A program made the position numbers and the translations under genes. Shown here piece after piece: positions 1 to 6,243 of a stretch of 6,563 nt of DNA. The first letter of the stretch is position 1; each line of letters starts with the position of its first letter. Source of the DNA: CAG-791 sp963650385. GTDB taxonomy: Bacteria; Bacillota; Clostridia; Lachnospirales; Lachnospiraceae. Location: contig CAVJLL010000091.1 in assembly GCA_963650385.1 (NCBI GenBank), positions 1-6,563 of the forward strand. Reading direction: 5' to 3'. Under the pieces are notes generated by a model. The model saw only the letters and a list, made by a program, of their open reading frames with translations, had not been told where the DNA came from and searched no databases.

Positions 1-17
1 GGCTCTGAATGGTTATC

Positions 18-64
18 AAAAAGGCAGCAGCCCTGCTCCGCATATGCAAAGCAAGGCTGCTGCC
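18..64 (-). terminator. Rho-independent terminator closing the opp operon
   Basis: In the minus-strand RNA, bases 64-46 pair with 41-23 and a run of five U (22-18) follows. The outer ten pairs are perfect (GGCAGCAGCC with GGCTGCTGCC). The stem continues to about 19 pairs around a 4-nt loop if three G-U wobbles (54/33, 49/38, 48/39) are counted. On the plus strand those three positions would be A-C mismatches and no T-run follows, so this is a one-directional minus-strand terminator. It begins 77 nt after the oppA stop codon, which marks oppA as the last gene of the operon. Confidence 0.93.
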
Positions 65-140
65 GCAGTGGTGAAATCCATCCACCGTGCTTCAACTCAA
101 TTTTTTCGGTTTTCCGTACCCGGAGCTCATCGTGATGCCA

Positions 141-1814
141 TTATTTCAGCTTCGTGTATTTCAACAGCTGATGGTTCAGCTGATCGTTGGTGAAGTACTC
201 CACACGATCGGAAACCAGAATCTGTGACACCTTGAAATACAGCGGGAACATCGGGCTTTCGTCGAACAGGAGCTTCTCTGCCTCTGCAAAATCCTCGAAA
301 CGAACGGTCTGATCCGTCTCCGCAGCTGCTGTATTCATCAGGTCTTCATATTCCAGAGCCTTATCATCCGTCCAGTTGCTGTTCTGTCTGGCCTGTGTAA
401 AGCACTCCAGCATCGTGGACGGATCATCGTAATCACCGGTCCAGCCATCGTATGCAATGTCAAACTGATACTGATCGTAGATATCCCAGTAGGTGTTCGA
501 CTCGTATGTTGTAATCTCGACATTCAGTCCCAGATTTTCCTTCCACATGGACTGCATTGCCTGTGCAATGGTCTTGATCTCATCGTTGTTGGTTACGATC
601 AGCTCCAGGGAATCTGGAATCTCATAGCCGTCTGCGACTGCTTCCTCCAGAAGTGCTCTTGCGCCTTCCGGATCATAGGTCTGCAGATCACCTACCACCG
701 TGCGGAAATCATCCTCGCTGTCATAGTAGCTGATTCCATACGGAACAAAGCCGGTTGCCGCCTGCGGCTTGCTGGCAACAAGGTTCTGGCAGATGGTATC
801 CTTGTCCAGAGCCATGCCCATCGCTTCACGAACCCTCTTGTCCGTAATGGTGTCACAGTTGAATACAAAGTACGTTGTGCCAATCGTGTTGAAGCTCTTC
901 AGCGTATCTGTTCCGGTGAACTCGCTGATTGCCTGTGCGGACAGATTGTTGGTTGCATCGATCTCTCCGTTTTTGAATGCCGTCAGCGCTGTGGTGGAAT
1001 CCGCAATAAAGACAACCTTGATGTTCTCAACGGATACATCATCCGCATACTTGTAGTAAGGATTTTTCTTCAGAACGTAGTCGGCGTCATGATCAATGGC
1101 CTGCATGGTATACGCGCCGTTGCAGATAAACGTCTCTGCCTCCTGGCTCCATGTATCCGAGCCCTCGACCGCTGCCTGCTGAACCGGCATAAAGCAAGCC
1201 TGGCACAGCATATCCGGGAAGTAGCTGGTCGGATTCTCCAGCACAACCTCCAGCGTTGTATCATCCACGGCGGTTACCCCCACCTCATCCTCGGTGCATT
1301 CTCCGTTTGCAAACTTCTCTGCATTCTTAATGACATACAGGTTGCTCGCGCAGCCAGATGCGGTTTCCGGCTTGAGCTCCCGAATCCAGCTCCACACGAA
1401 ATCCTTTGCCGTCAGTGCGCTGCCGTCGCTCCACTTTAAGTCATCATACAGGTGGAATGTATACGTCAGGCCGTCATCGCTGACCTCATAGCTCTCCGCA
1501 CAGCCGGGGACAATGGAGGAGCCGTCCTCGCCGACCATCTCCAGGCCCATGAACAGATTCGTCAATATCGAGCTGGAGGAAAGGTAGTTGCTGACCCCCG
1601 GATCCAGTGTCTTGCACTCCGCAGAAATCGCATAAATAAACGTATCGTCACTTCCGGTTTCCTCCGATGCAGCCGCTTCTGTGGCTGCTGTTTCTGCAGC
1701 AGAGGAGCCTTCTGATGCCGATGTCCCGGCCGTATCTGAGGTGCCGCCGCATCCTGCCATGGATGCCGCTGCAACTGCAGCCGCCATACAAACCAGCAGA
1801 TGATTCTTTTTCAT
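141..1814 (-). CDS. oppA: Oligopeptide ABC transporter substrate-binding lipoprotein (OppA-like, SBP_bac_5 family)
   Basis: This 557-residue protein is the extracytoplasmic receptor of the transporter: it captures the ligand and delivers it to the OppB-OppC channel. The N-terminus is a lipoprotein signal peptide (MKKN, a hydrophobic run, then M-A-G-C), with predicted cleavage before Cys22 and lipid anchoring there. A disordered Ser/Ala/Glu/Thr-rich linker follows to about residue 56. From residue 58 onward it matches family 5 solute-binding proteins: LDP near 70-72, the KWSDG region near 127-131, NGAYT near 232-236, RVREAM near 327-332 and GDYDDP at 460-465. By recall it aligns along its length with enterobacterial OppA, and Asp461 sits at the position of the Asp that binds the peptide alpha-amino group. 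The start at 1814 is chosen because it begins the signal peptide and has a good ribosome-binding site; the frame is open upstream to 1883, but that adds a non-signal-like extension. There are ten cysteines besides the lipid-bearing one, which is odd for an exported protein. It is last in the operon, after a 216-nt structured spacer. Peptide specificity is inferred; other SBP_bac_5 cargo cannot be excluded. Confidence 0.95.
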   Translation of the reverse strand: MKKNHLLVCMAAAVAAASMAGCGGTSDTAGTSASEGSSAAETAATEAAASEETGSDDTFIYAISAECKTLDPGVSNYLSSSSILTNLFMGLEMVGEDGSSIVPGCAESYEVSDDGLTYTFHLYDDLKWSDGSALTAKDFVWSWIRELKPETASGCASNLYVIKNAEKFANGECTEDEVGVTAVDDTTLEVVLENPTSYFPDMLCQACFMPVQQAAVEGSDTWSQEAETFICNGAYTMQAIDHDADYVLKKNPYYKYADDVSVENIKVVFIADSTTALTAFKNGEIDATNNLSAQAISEFTGTDTLKSFNTIGTTYFVFNCDTITDKRVREAMGMALDKDTICQNLVASKPQAATGFVPYGISYYDSEDDFRTVVGDLQTYDPEGARALLEEAVADGYEIPDSLELIVTNNDEIKTIAQAMQSMWKENLGLNVEITTYESNTYWDIYDQYQFDIAYDGWTGDYDDPSTMLECFTQARQNSNWTDDKALEYEDLMNTAAAETDQTVRFEDFAEAEKLLFDESPMFPLYFKVSQILVSDRVEYFTNDQLNHQLLKYTKLK

Positions 1815-1818
1815 GTTC

Positions 1819-1826
1819 TCTCCCTT
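1819..1826 (-). promoter_or_regulatory. Ribosome-binding site that sets the oppA start
   Basis: The minus strand reads AAGGGAGA, then GAAC, then ATG. This Shine-Dalgarno match 4 nt before the ATG at 1814 favours that start over the in-frame upstream ATG at 1853, which lies beside a hairpin and has no comparable site. Confidence 0.85.
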
Positions 1827-1853
1827 CTTCCGCAGTCTGCCTGCGGCGCGCAT

Positions 1854-1878
1854 GGAGAATTCGCACAGGCGAATCTCC
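1854..1878 (-). repeat. Inverted repeat (hairpin) in the oppA leader
   Basis: Bases 1854-1864 pair with 1869-1878: ten pairs with one bulged A at 1859 and a 4-nt loop (1865-1868). This is the most compact stem in the spacer. It lies about 28 nt upstream of the oppA Shine-Dalgarno site and has no adjacent T-run. Confidence 0.7.
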
Positions 1879-1921
1879 GACAATAGCTGTGATGTCCCTT
1901 CTGACGAGCATCACCTTATGA

Positions 1922-1957
1922 CAGACGAATGCACTGCTTCATGCATCCGGTTGTCTG
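1922..1957 (-). repeat. Inverted repeat (bulged hairpin) in the oppF-oppA spacer
   Basis: The outer arm CAGAC (1922-1926) pairs with GTCTG (1953-1957). The inner arm ATGCA (1929-1933) pairs with TGCAT (1942-1946) around an 8-nt loop. Bases 1947-1950 bulge on one side. No T-run follows on either strand, so a structural or processing role is likelier than termination. Confidence 0.55.
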
Positions 1958-2030
1958 CATAGACCTTTGCCGTCTGTCGTTCACATGCCGGCAGCCGGCA
2001 GGCGGACAATGACAACTGCCGCCTCGCATC

Positions 2031-3038
2031 TCAGGAATCATACCGATGGCACGCAACCAGATGTCCGCCGCCCACATCCTTCAGCTCCGGCTTGCACTCT
2101 GCGCACTGCTTCATGCATTCCCGGCACCGCGTCCAGAACGGACAGCCCTTCGGCGGATTCACCGGCGACGGAACCTCACCCGTAAGGACAATGCGCTTGC
2201 TGCTGCGATTGATTTTCGGATCTGCCGCCGGCACGGCACTCATAAGGCTCTTCGTATACGGATGCAGCATATTGCTGTAGAGCTCCTCTGCCGGCGCGTA
2301 TTCCACAAGGTTTCCCAGATACATCACGCCCACGTTGTCGCTGATGTGCCGCACCATGGACAGATCGTGACTGATAAACAAATAGGTGAAGCCGTTTGTT
2401 TCCTGAAACTCCTCCAGAATGTTTATAACCTGTGCCTGAATCGACACATCCAGCGCGGAAATCGGTTCATCACAGACAACAAACTCCGGTCCGGCGACCA
2501 ACGCTCTTGCAATACCGACTCTCTGCCGCTGTCCGCCGGAGAATTCGTGCGGATACCGGTAGTAATGGTCACTCTTAAGTCCGACGCGTTCCATGATGGC
2601 CCGGACCCGATCCTCTGCCTCCCGACCTTTCGCAATGTGCATTGCCACAAGCGGCTCTGCGATGATATCTCCCACGCTTTTGCGCGGATCCAGGCTGGTC
2701 ATCGGATCCTGGAAGATCATCTGCATCTTCCGCCGATACGGCAGCAGCTGCGCATCATCAAGTCTGCTGATCTCTTCTCCGTGAAAGAAAATCTGTCCGT
2801 CCTTTTCAATCTGATTCAACCGAAGGAGTGATCTTCCGAAGGTTGTTTTCCCGCAGCCGCTCTCTCCCACGAGTCCCGTGGTGGTTCCGCTTTCGATTGC
2901 AAGGCTCACATGATTTACGGCCGTCAGCACGCGCTTTTCTGCTTTCTCCTTCGGGCGGCGAAACCGGAATGGGGTCTTCAACGGAAATGCAACCGTAACA
3001 TTCTTTGCTTCGACACAGCAGTTTTTCACTTCCTGCAT
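2031..3038 (-). CDS. oppF: Oligopeptide ABC transporter ATP-binding protein OppF
   Basis: This 335-residue cytoplasmic ATPase pairs with OppD to power import. All ABC motifs are present: Walker A GESGCGKT at 58-65, Q-loop Gln110, signature FSGGQ at 166-170, Walker B ending Asp190 with catalytic Glu191, and the switch His224. The C-terminal extension of the peptide/nickel subfamily follows: HPYT near 259-262 and a cysteine set C299-x5-C305-x6-C312-x17-C330. In some structurally studied relatives such cysteines hold an iron-sulfur cluster. An insert of about 15 residues rich in Lys and Arg (about 23-37) precedes Walker A, as is usual for OppF rather than OppD. The start at 3038 is chosen for the GGGAGGAG site 5 nt upstream; the frame is open further up to 3092 but only inside oppD. 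The gene overlaps the end of oppD by 13 nt, which suggests coupled translation. Confidence 0.95.
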   Translation of the reverse strand: MQEVKNCCVEAKNVTVAFPLKTPFRFRRPKEKAEKRVLTAVNHVSLAIESGTTTGLVGESGCGKTTFGRSLLRLNQIEKDGQIFFHGEEISRLDDAQLLPYRRKMQMIFQDPMTSLDPRKSVGDIIAEPLVAMHIAKGREAEDRVRAIMERVGLKSDHYYRYPHEFSGGQRQRVGIARALVAGPEFVVCDEPISALDVSIQAQVINILEEFQETNGFTYLFISHDLSMVRHISDNVGVMYLGNLVEYAPAEELYSNMLHPYTKSLMSAVPAADPKINRSSKRIVLTGEVPSPVNPPKGCPFWTRCRECMKQCAECKPELKDVGGGHLVACHRYDS

Positions 3039-4036
3039 GACAACTCCTCCCTGGCCTTCATAACAGACGGATGGTACAGCCAGCAGCGGCAAGTATGCGA
3101 ATCACTGCCTCTGTGTACTCCCGGCATCGCCTGCTGACAAATCTTCATGCAGAAGCGGCAGCGTGCCGCGAAGGGACATCCCTTCGGCGGATCCAGAAGA
3201 TCCGGAGGTGTTCCGTAAATCGGAACAAGCTTCCCGCCCTCCTGCGACGGAATAGAGGACAGCAGCCCCTTTGTATACGGATGCATCGGCTCATAAAAGA
3301 GCTCATCCACCGAGCTCTCCTCTACGATTTTCCCGCCGTACATGACAATCACTCTGGACGCCAGAGTAGAAATAACTCCCAGATCATGGCTGATCAGAAT
3401 CACTGAAGAATGATAGGTTTCCTTCATTTTCTGCATGAGCTCGAGAATCTGTGCCTGCACCGTCACATCCAGGGCTGTCGTCGGCTCGTCTGCAATCAGA
3501 AGCCGCGGATTGCAGCACATTGCCACCGCGATCATCACACGCTGCCGGAGCCCTCCTGACAGTTCATGCGGATACTGGGACAGCCGCTCCTGCGGCATGG
3601 GAATGCCTACGATCTCCAGCATTTCGCGTGCTTTATCCCTGGCATCCTTTCCACGCAGATTCAGATGCCTTGCAAGCGGCTCTGCAAACTGCTGCGCAAT
3701 GGTAAACACCGGGTTCAGGCTCGTCATCGGGTCCTGGAAAATCATACTCATGCGAGAGCCGTTCAGCTTGCGCATCTGTGCGTCCGAAAATCCGGAAATC
3801 TCCTGTCCGTCAAACCGGATGGACTGTGCGGAGGACTCTGCATTTTCATCCAGAAGATGCATCACGGAGAGCATGGTTACGCTCTTGCCGCAGCCGCTTT
3901 CCCCGACAATCCCGACGCATTCCTCCTCATTTACGTGAAAGGTCACGTCCCGCACCGCCTGAACGGTTCCTGCCTGCGTATGGAAATCTGTTTTCAGATG
4001 CCGGACATCCAGCAAACGTTTTTTTTCGTTTTCCAT
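3026..4036 (-). CDS. oppD: Oligopeptide ABC transporter ATP-binding protein OppD
   Basis: This 336-residue cytoplasmic ATPase is the OppF partner. Motifs are complete: Walker A GESGCGKS at 45-52, Q-loop Gln101, signature LSGGL at 159-163, Walker B LLIADE with Asp183 and Glu184, and the switch His217. The subfamily C-terminal extension has HPYT near 252-255 and a cysteine set C287-x5-C293-x6-C300-x17-C318, with exactly the same spacing as in OppF. About 15 further residues, ending CRK, follow. The start is the least certain in the operon. ATG at 4036 has GGAG only 3 nt upstream and AAGGA 11 nt upstream. An in-frame TTG at 4057 would add seven residues but has a weak ribosome-binding site. A run of eight A lies at codons 4-6 (4019-4026). 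The gene starts 120 nt after the oppC stop. Confidence 0.94.
   Translation of the reverse strand: MENEKKRLLDVRHLKTDFHTQAGTVQAVRDVTFHVNEEECVGIVGESGCGKSVTMLSVMHLLDENAESSAQSIRFDGQEISGFSDAQMRKLNGSRMSMIFQDPMTSLNPVFTIAQQFAEPLARHLNLRGKDARDKAREMLEIVGIPMPQERLSQYPHELSGGLRQRVMIAVAMCCNPRLLIADEPTTALDVTVQAQILELMQKMKETYHSSVILISHDLGVISTLASRVIVMYGGKIVEESSVDELFYEPMHPYTKGLLSSIPSQEGGKLVPIYGTPPDLLDPPKGCPFAARCRFCMKICQQAMPGVHRGSDSHTCRCWLYHPSVMKAREELSCRK
3044..3051 (-). promoter_or_regulatory. Ribosome-binding site of oppF, inside oppD
   Basis: The minus strand reads GGGAGGAG, then TTGTC, then ATG at 3038. This near-ideal Shine-Dalgarno site lies within the last codons of oppD and fixes the oppF start. Ribosomes ending oppD would sit next to it, consistent with balanced synthesis of the two ATPases. 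Confidence 0.85.
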
Positions 4037-4156
4037 CTTCTCCAATTTCCTTTTCAATCTTTACCGCATTTGCAGCATTTCCGTACACGTAAGCAAAAAA
4101 CACTGCTGCACTGCCATTCCTGCCTGGGCAATAGCATTCCGCACACCATCGCATTT
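4037..4156 (-). other. oppC-oppD spacer, no gene recognised
   Basis: This 120-nt gap is long for an otherwise tight operon. I see no strong hairpin, no terminator (a T-run at the complement of 4096-4101 lacks a stem) and no clear promoter. A reading frame opens at ATG 4160, overlapping the oppC stop as ATGA, and runs 77 codons into oppD in a different frame. It has no ribosome-binding site and no recognisable family, so I do not call it a gene. Confidence 0.5.
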
Positions 4157-5161
4157 TCATCGAATCAATCGCGGATCCAGTGCATCCCGCAGCCCATCCC
4201 CCAGGAAATTCAGGGAAAAGATGGTCAGGCTGATCGCTGCCGCCGGAAAGATCATAAGATACGGCTTGTCAAACAGATATTGAATGGCATCGTTGCACAT
4301 GGTCCCCCAGCTCGCCATCGGCACTGAAATACCGATCCCCAGAAAGCTCAGGAACGCCTCCTCGAAAATCGCAGAGGGAATCAGAAATGTCACCGTCACA
4401 ATGATGGATCCGATGCTGTTCGGGATCAGATGATGAATCAGAATATTCCAGTCGCTCTGGCCGCACACCTTTGCCGCCAGCGCATATTCCTGCTCACGAA
4501 GCGTCAGGATGGATCCGCGCACCATCCGCGCTGTCGTAATCCAGTACGTCAGGCACATTGCAATCAGGATGCTCTTTACACTGGCTCCCATGAACATCAT
4601 GAGCAGGATCAGATACAGAAGGCTTGGAATTCCGCTCAGAATATCCACAATCCGCATCATGATCATGTCGACCTTTCCGCCAAAATATCCTGCAATCCCC
4701 CCATAGAAGACGCCGATCACCATGTTGATCGCCGCTGCTGTAAAACCGATCGACAGAGAAATTCTCGCTCCGTACAGCGTGCGGACAAATACATCACGTC
4801 CCAGATTATCTGTCCCGAACCAATGCTCCGCGCTCGGTCCCTGCAGCATAGCCGTGAAATCCGTATCCTCATAAGAATATGGGCTGAAGATCGGCCCGAT
4901 GATTGCTGCTGCCAGCATCACTATGATGACAACTATGCCGAACATCGCCAGCTTATCCTTTTTCAACCGCATCCAGACCATCTTATGGTATGGGATCAGC
5001 GGCCGGTGAATTGCTTCTGCCTCTCCGTTCTCCCAGCTGCTGACGGTATCCACCGGCTCTATCAGCTCCTCCGGCAGCTCCACCGATTCGTCATAGCTGC
5101 AGTCCATCGTCTTTTTCTCCATATCGAAGGTCTCTGCCTTCATTCGCTTCTGTCTTTTCAT
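4157..5161 (-). CDS. oppC: Oligopeptide ABC transporter permease OppC
   Basis: This 334-residue inner-membrane protein forms half of the channel with OppB. A long, acidic cytoplasmic N-terminal tail (about 1-65) precedes the first membrane segment (about 72-92). The OppC-type extracellular motif HWFGTDNLGRD follows at 113-123. Further hydrophobic segments lie near 136-158, 170-191, 196-212, 250-276 and 302-321, giving six in all. The EAA coupling loop that docks on the ATPases runs about 223-248 (EQEYALAAK, then G234, then LIPN). The C-terminus DPRLIR is typical. I chose ATG 5161 because GGAG lies 5 nt upstream; an in-frame ATG at 5179 would add six residues but has a poor site. The gene follows oppB by 32 nt in the same transcript. 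Confidence 0.95.
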   Translation of the reverse strand: MKRQKRMKAETFDMEKKTMDCSYDESVELPEELIEPVDTVSSWENGEAEAIHRPLIPYHKMVWMRLKKDKLAMFGIVVIIVMLAAAIIGPIFSPYSYEDTDFTAMLQGPSAEHWFGTDNLGRDVFVRTLYGARISLSIGFTAAAINMVIGVFYGGIAGYFGGKVDMIMMRIVDILSGIPSLLYLILLMMFMGASVKSILIAMCLTYWITTARMVRGSILTLREQEYALAAKVCGQSDWNILIHHLIPNSIGSIIVTVTFLIPSAIFEEAFLSFLGIGISVPMASWGTMCNDAIQYLFDKPYLMIFPAAAISLTIFSLNFLGDGLRDALDPRLIR

Positions 5162-5166
5162 AAAAG

Positions 5167-5170
5167 CTCC
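5167..5170 (-). promoter_or_regulatory. Ribosome-binding site favouring the shorter oppC start
   Basis: The minus strand reads GGAG followed by CTTTT and ATG at 5161. This spacing is good, whereas the alternative ATG at 5179 is preceded only by a weak AAGAGA-like stretch. This decides the start by about six residues. Confidence 0.65.
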
Positions 5171-5193
5171 GCTCCGCATATCCGAAATTCTCT

Positions 5194-6120
5194 TCAGGCT
5201 GTGATTCGAATTCTCGGATCCAGGATTGCATACACGATATCCACAATCAGGTTGCAGATGATAATCATGGCACCGACAAAGATCGTAAGGCCCAGCGTCA
5301 CCGCATAATCGCGGTCACCGATGGCATTGACAAAATACTGTCCCAGTCCAGGGATGCTGAAGGTTTTTTCTACAACAAACGTTCCGGTAATCAGGGAGGC
5401 TGTCATAGGTCCCAGATAGGTTACAACCGGCAGAATGGAATTCTTAAGCGCATACCGCATGATGACACGTATTTCCGGTGTCCCCTTGCTGCGTTCCGTC
5501 CGGATGTAATCCTGACGCATGGTCTCCAGCATGCTGGAGCGCATCAGGCGGGTGATGTAGGCAATGTGTCCGAGAGCCAGACAGAATACCGGCAGGACAT
5601 AGCATTTCCAGCTTGAAAGTCCAAAAGTTGGGAACAGCTTCAGCTTGCCGCACAGGAAGAACATGGTCAGCACACACAGTACAAAGCTCGGAATTGACAC
5701 ACCTGCTGTTGCTATGACCATTGCAATCATATCCGGGAGCTTTCCCCTTTTCACCGCTGCAACTACTCCCAGCGGCAGTCCGAACACCACGGTCACGATG
5801 ATCGCGATGATGCCGATTTTCGCTGAGGCCGGTGCGCCGTCCGCAATCAGGCGATTCACCGAATAATTCAGTTTCGTAAAGGAAACGCCCAGATTACCGT
5901 GGGCCACATTTACCAGATATCTTCCGTACTGAACCGGCAGCGGATCATTCAGACCATAGGTGTCTCGGATCTGCTCCAGCACCGCCTCCGGCGTCTTCCG
6001 GTTTTCCCCTTTGCTGAAAGGGCCTCCCGGAATGGAATGCATGAGGAAGAACGTGATCGTAATCAATGCAAACAATGATAAAAAACCGGCAACCAGCCGT
6101 TTTAAAATATATTCTGCCAT
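5194..6120 (-). CDS. oppB: Oligopeptide ABC transporter permease OppB
   Basis: This 308-residue inner-membrane protein is the other half of the channel and the first gene of the operon. It opens with the typical OppB/DppB N-terminus (MAEYILKRL) and a membrane segment at about 8-29. A periplasmic-side domain follows (about 30-98; YGLNDPLPVQY at 55-65, then GNLGVSF at 75-81). Further segments lie near 100-123, 131-157, 173-190, 229-251 and 274-299. The EAA loop is about 201-231 (MRQDYIRTERSKG, then LP). The C-terminus DPRIRITA is typical. Length and domain order match the family. ATG 6120 is chosen because of AGGAG 7 nt upstream and the family-typical N-terminus; the frame is open upstream to 6201, but that extension runs through a terminator hairpin. 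Confidence 0.95.
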   Translation of the reverse strand: MAEYILKRLVAGFLSLFALITITFFLMHSIPGGPFSKGENRKTPEAVLEQIRDTYGLNDPLPVQYGRYLVNVAHGNLGVSFTKLNYSVNRLIADGAPASAKIGIIAIIVTVVFGLPLGVVAAVKRGKLPDMIAMVIATAGVSIPSFVLCVLTMFFLCGKLKLFPTFGLSSWKCYVLPVFCLALGHIAYITRLMRSSMLETMRQDYIRTERSKGTPEIRVIMRYALKNSILPVVTYLGPMTASLITGTFVVEKTFSIPGLGQYFVNAIGDRDYAVTLGLTIFVGAMIIICNLIVDIVYAILDPRIRITA

Positions 6121-6127
6121 TCCCGAT

Positions 6128-6132
6128 CTCCT
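6128..6132 (-). promoter_or_regulatory. Ribosome-binding site of oppB
   Basis: The minus strand reads AGGAG, then 7 nt, then ATG at 6120. The purine-rich leader holds a second Shine-Dalgarno-like GGAGG at 6143-6147, 22 nt from the start and with no start codon of its own. It may be a standby site or chance. Confidence 0.75.
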
Positions 6133-6157
6133 CTTCCGCCTTCCTCCGGCTTCTGTT

Positions 6158-6193
6158 AAAAAAGGCGCCGCAGACTCTCCCGTCTGCGGCGCC
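6158..6193 (-). terminator. Strong intrinsic terminator or attenuator in the oppB leader
   Basis: On the minus strand a perfect 12-bp stem, GGCGCCGCAGAC with GTCTGCGGCGCC (6193-6182 with 6175-6164), closes a 6-nt loop and is followed by six T (6163-6158). This is a textbook Rho-independent terminator. Its T-run ends 37 nt before oppB, and it lies downstream of the best promoter-like sequence in the region. It could simply end read-through from the GH4 gene. But 37 nt leaves no room for a separate opp promoter, so a regulated attenuator, or the 3' end of a short RNA, is plausible. Confidence 0.92.
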
Positions 6194-6210
6194 CTTGCCA
6201 CTCTCTTATG

Positions 6211-6228
6211 CTGCTGCCCATGCAGCAG
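6211..6228 (-). repeat. Small hairpin preceding the leader terminator
   Basis: On the minus strand CTGCTGC pairs perfectly with GCAGCAG around the loop ATGG: 7 bp and a tetraloop. It lies about 10 nt downstream of the predicted transcription start and 17 nt before the terminator stem. It has no T-run. It may be one arm of a leader-RNA switch, or a 5' stem of a short RNA. Confidence 0.6.
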
Positions 6229-6243
6229 ATCAACTATTCAGTC

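Larger units (their letters stand above)
1827..2030 (-). promoter_or_regulatory. Hairpin-rich oppF-oppA intercistronic region
   Basis: No gene is visible between the oppF stop and the oppA ribosome-binding site. The stretch is packed with inverted repeats: 2000-2005 with 2019-2024 (AGGCGG/CCGCCT); 1986-1991 with 1995-2000 (TGCCGG/CCGGCA); 1922-1933 with 1942-1957 (see its own entry); 1889-1894 with 1909-1914 (GTGATG/CATCAC); 1854-1864 with 1869-1878 (own entry); and 1830-1835 with 1841-1846 (CCGCAG/CTGCGG, directly upstream of the ribosome-binding site). None is followed by a T-run on the minus strand, so they do not look like terminators. Stem-loops between transporter genes can act as RNA-stability or processing elements that raise binding-protein mRNA above the rest. 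That role is inference here. I could not find a convincing internal promoter. Confidence 0.55.

Noticed and set aside
1880..2030. Internal promoter for oppA
   Set aside because: TTGTCA and TTGTCG hexamers occur on the minus strand, but no acceptable -10 lies 16-18 nt downstream of either.
2046..2831. Long plus-strand open frame (261 codons) opposite oppF
   Set aside because: It is a shadow of oppF, which has complete ABC ATPase motifs; the plus-strand translation is His/Arg/Leu-rich with no family resemblance.
4430..5308. Long plus-strand open frame (292 codons) opposite oppC
   Set aside because: It is antisense to a well-supported permease gene, its translation has no recognisable domain, and no ribosome-binding site or promoter is seen.
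6121..6201. N-terminal extension of oppB from GTG 6201
   Set aside because: The extension would be encoded across the 12-bp terminator and its T-run, and the family-typical N-terminus and ribosome-binding site are at 6120.
6158..6240. T-box or other known riboswitch before oppB
   Set aside because: A GAGTGG-like stretch near the terminator recalls the T-box sequence, but the predicted leader is far too short and has no specifier stem or matching conserved core.
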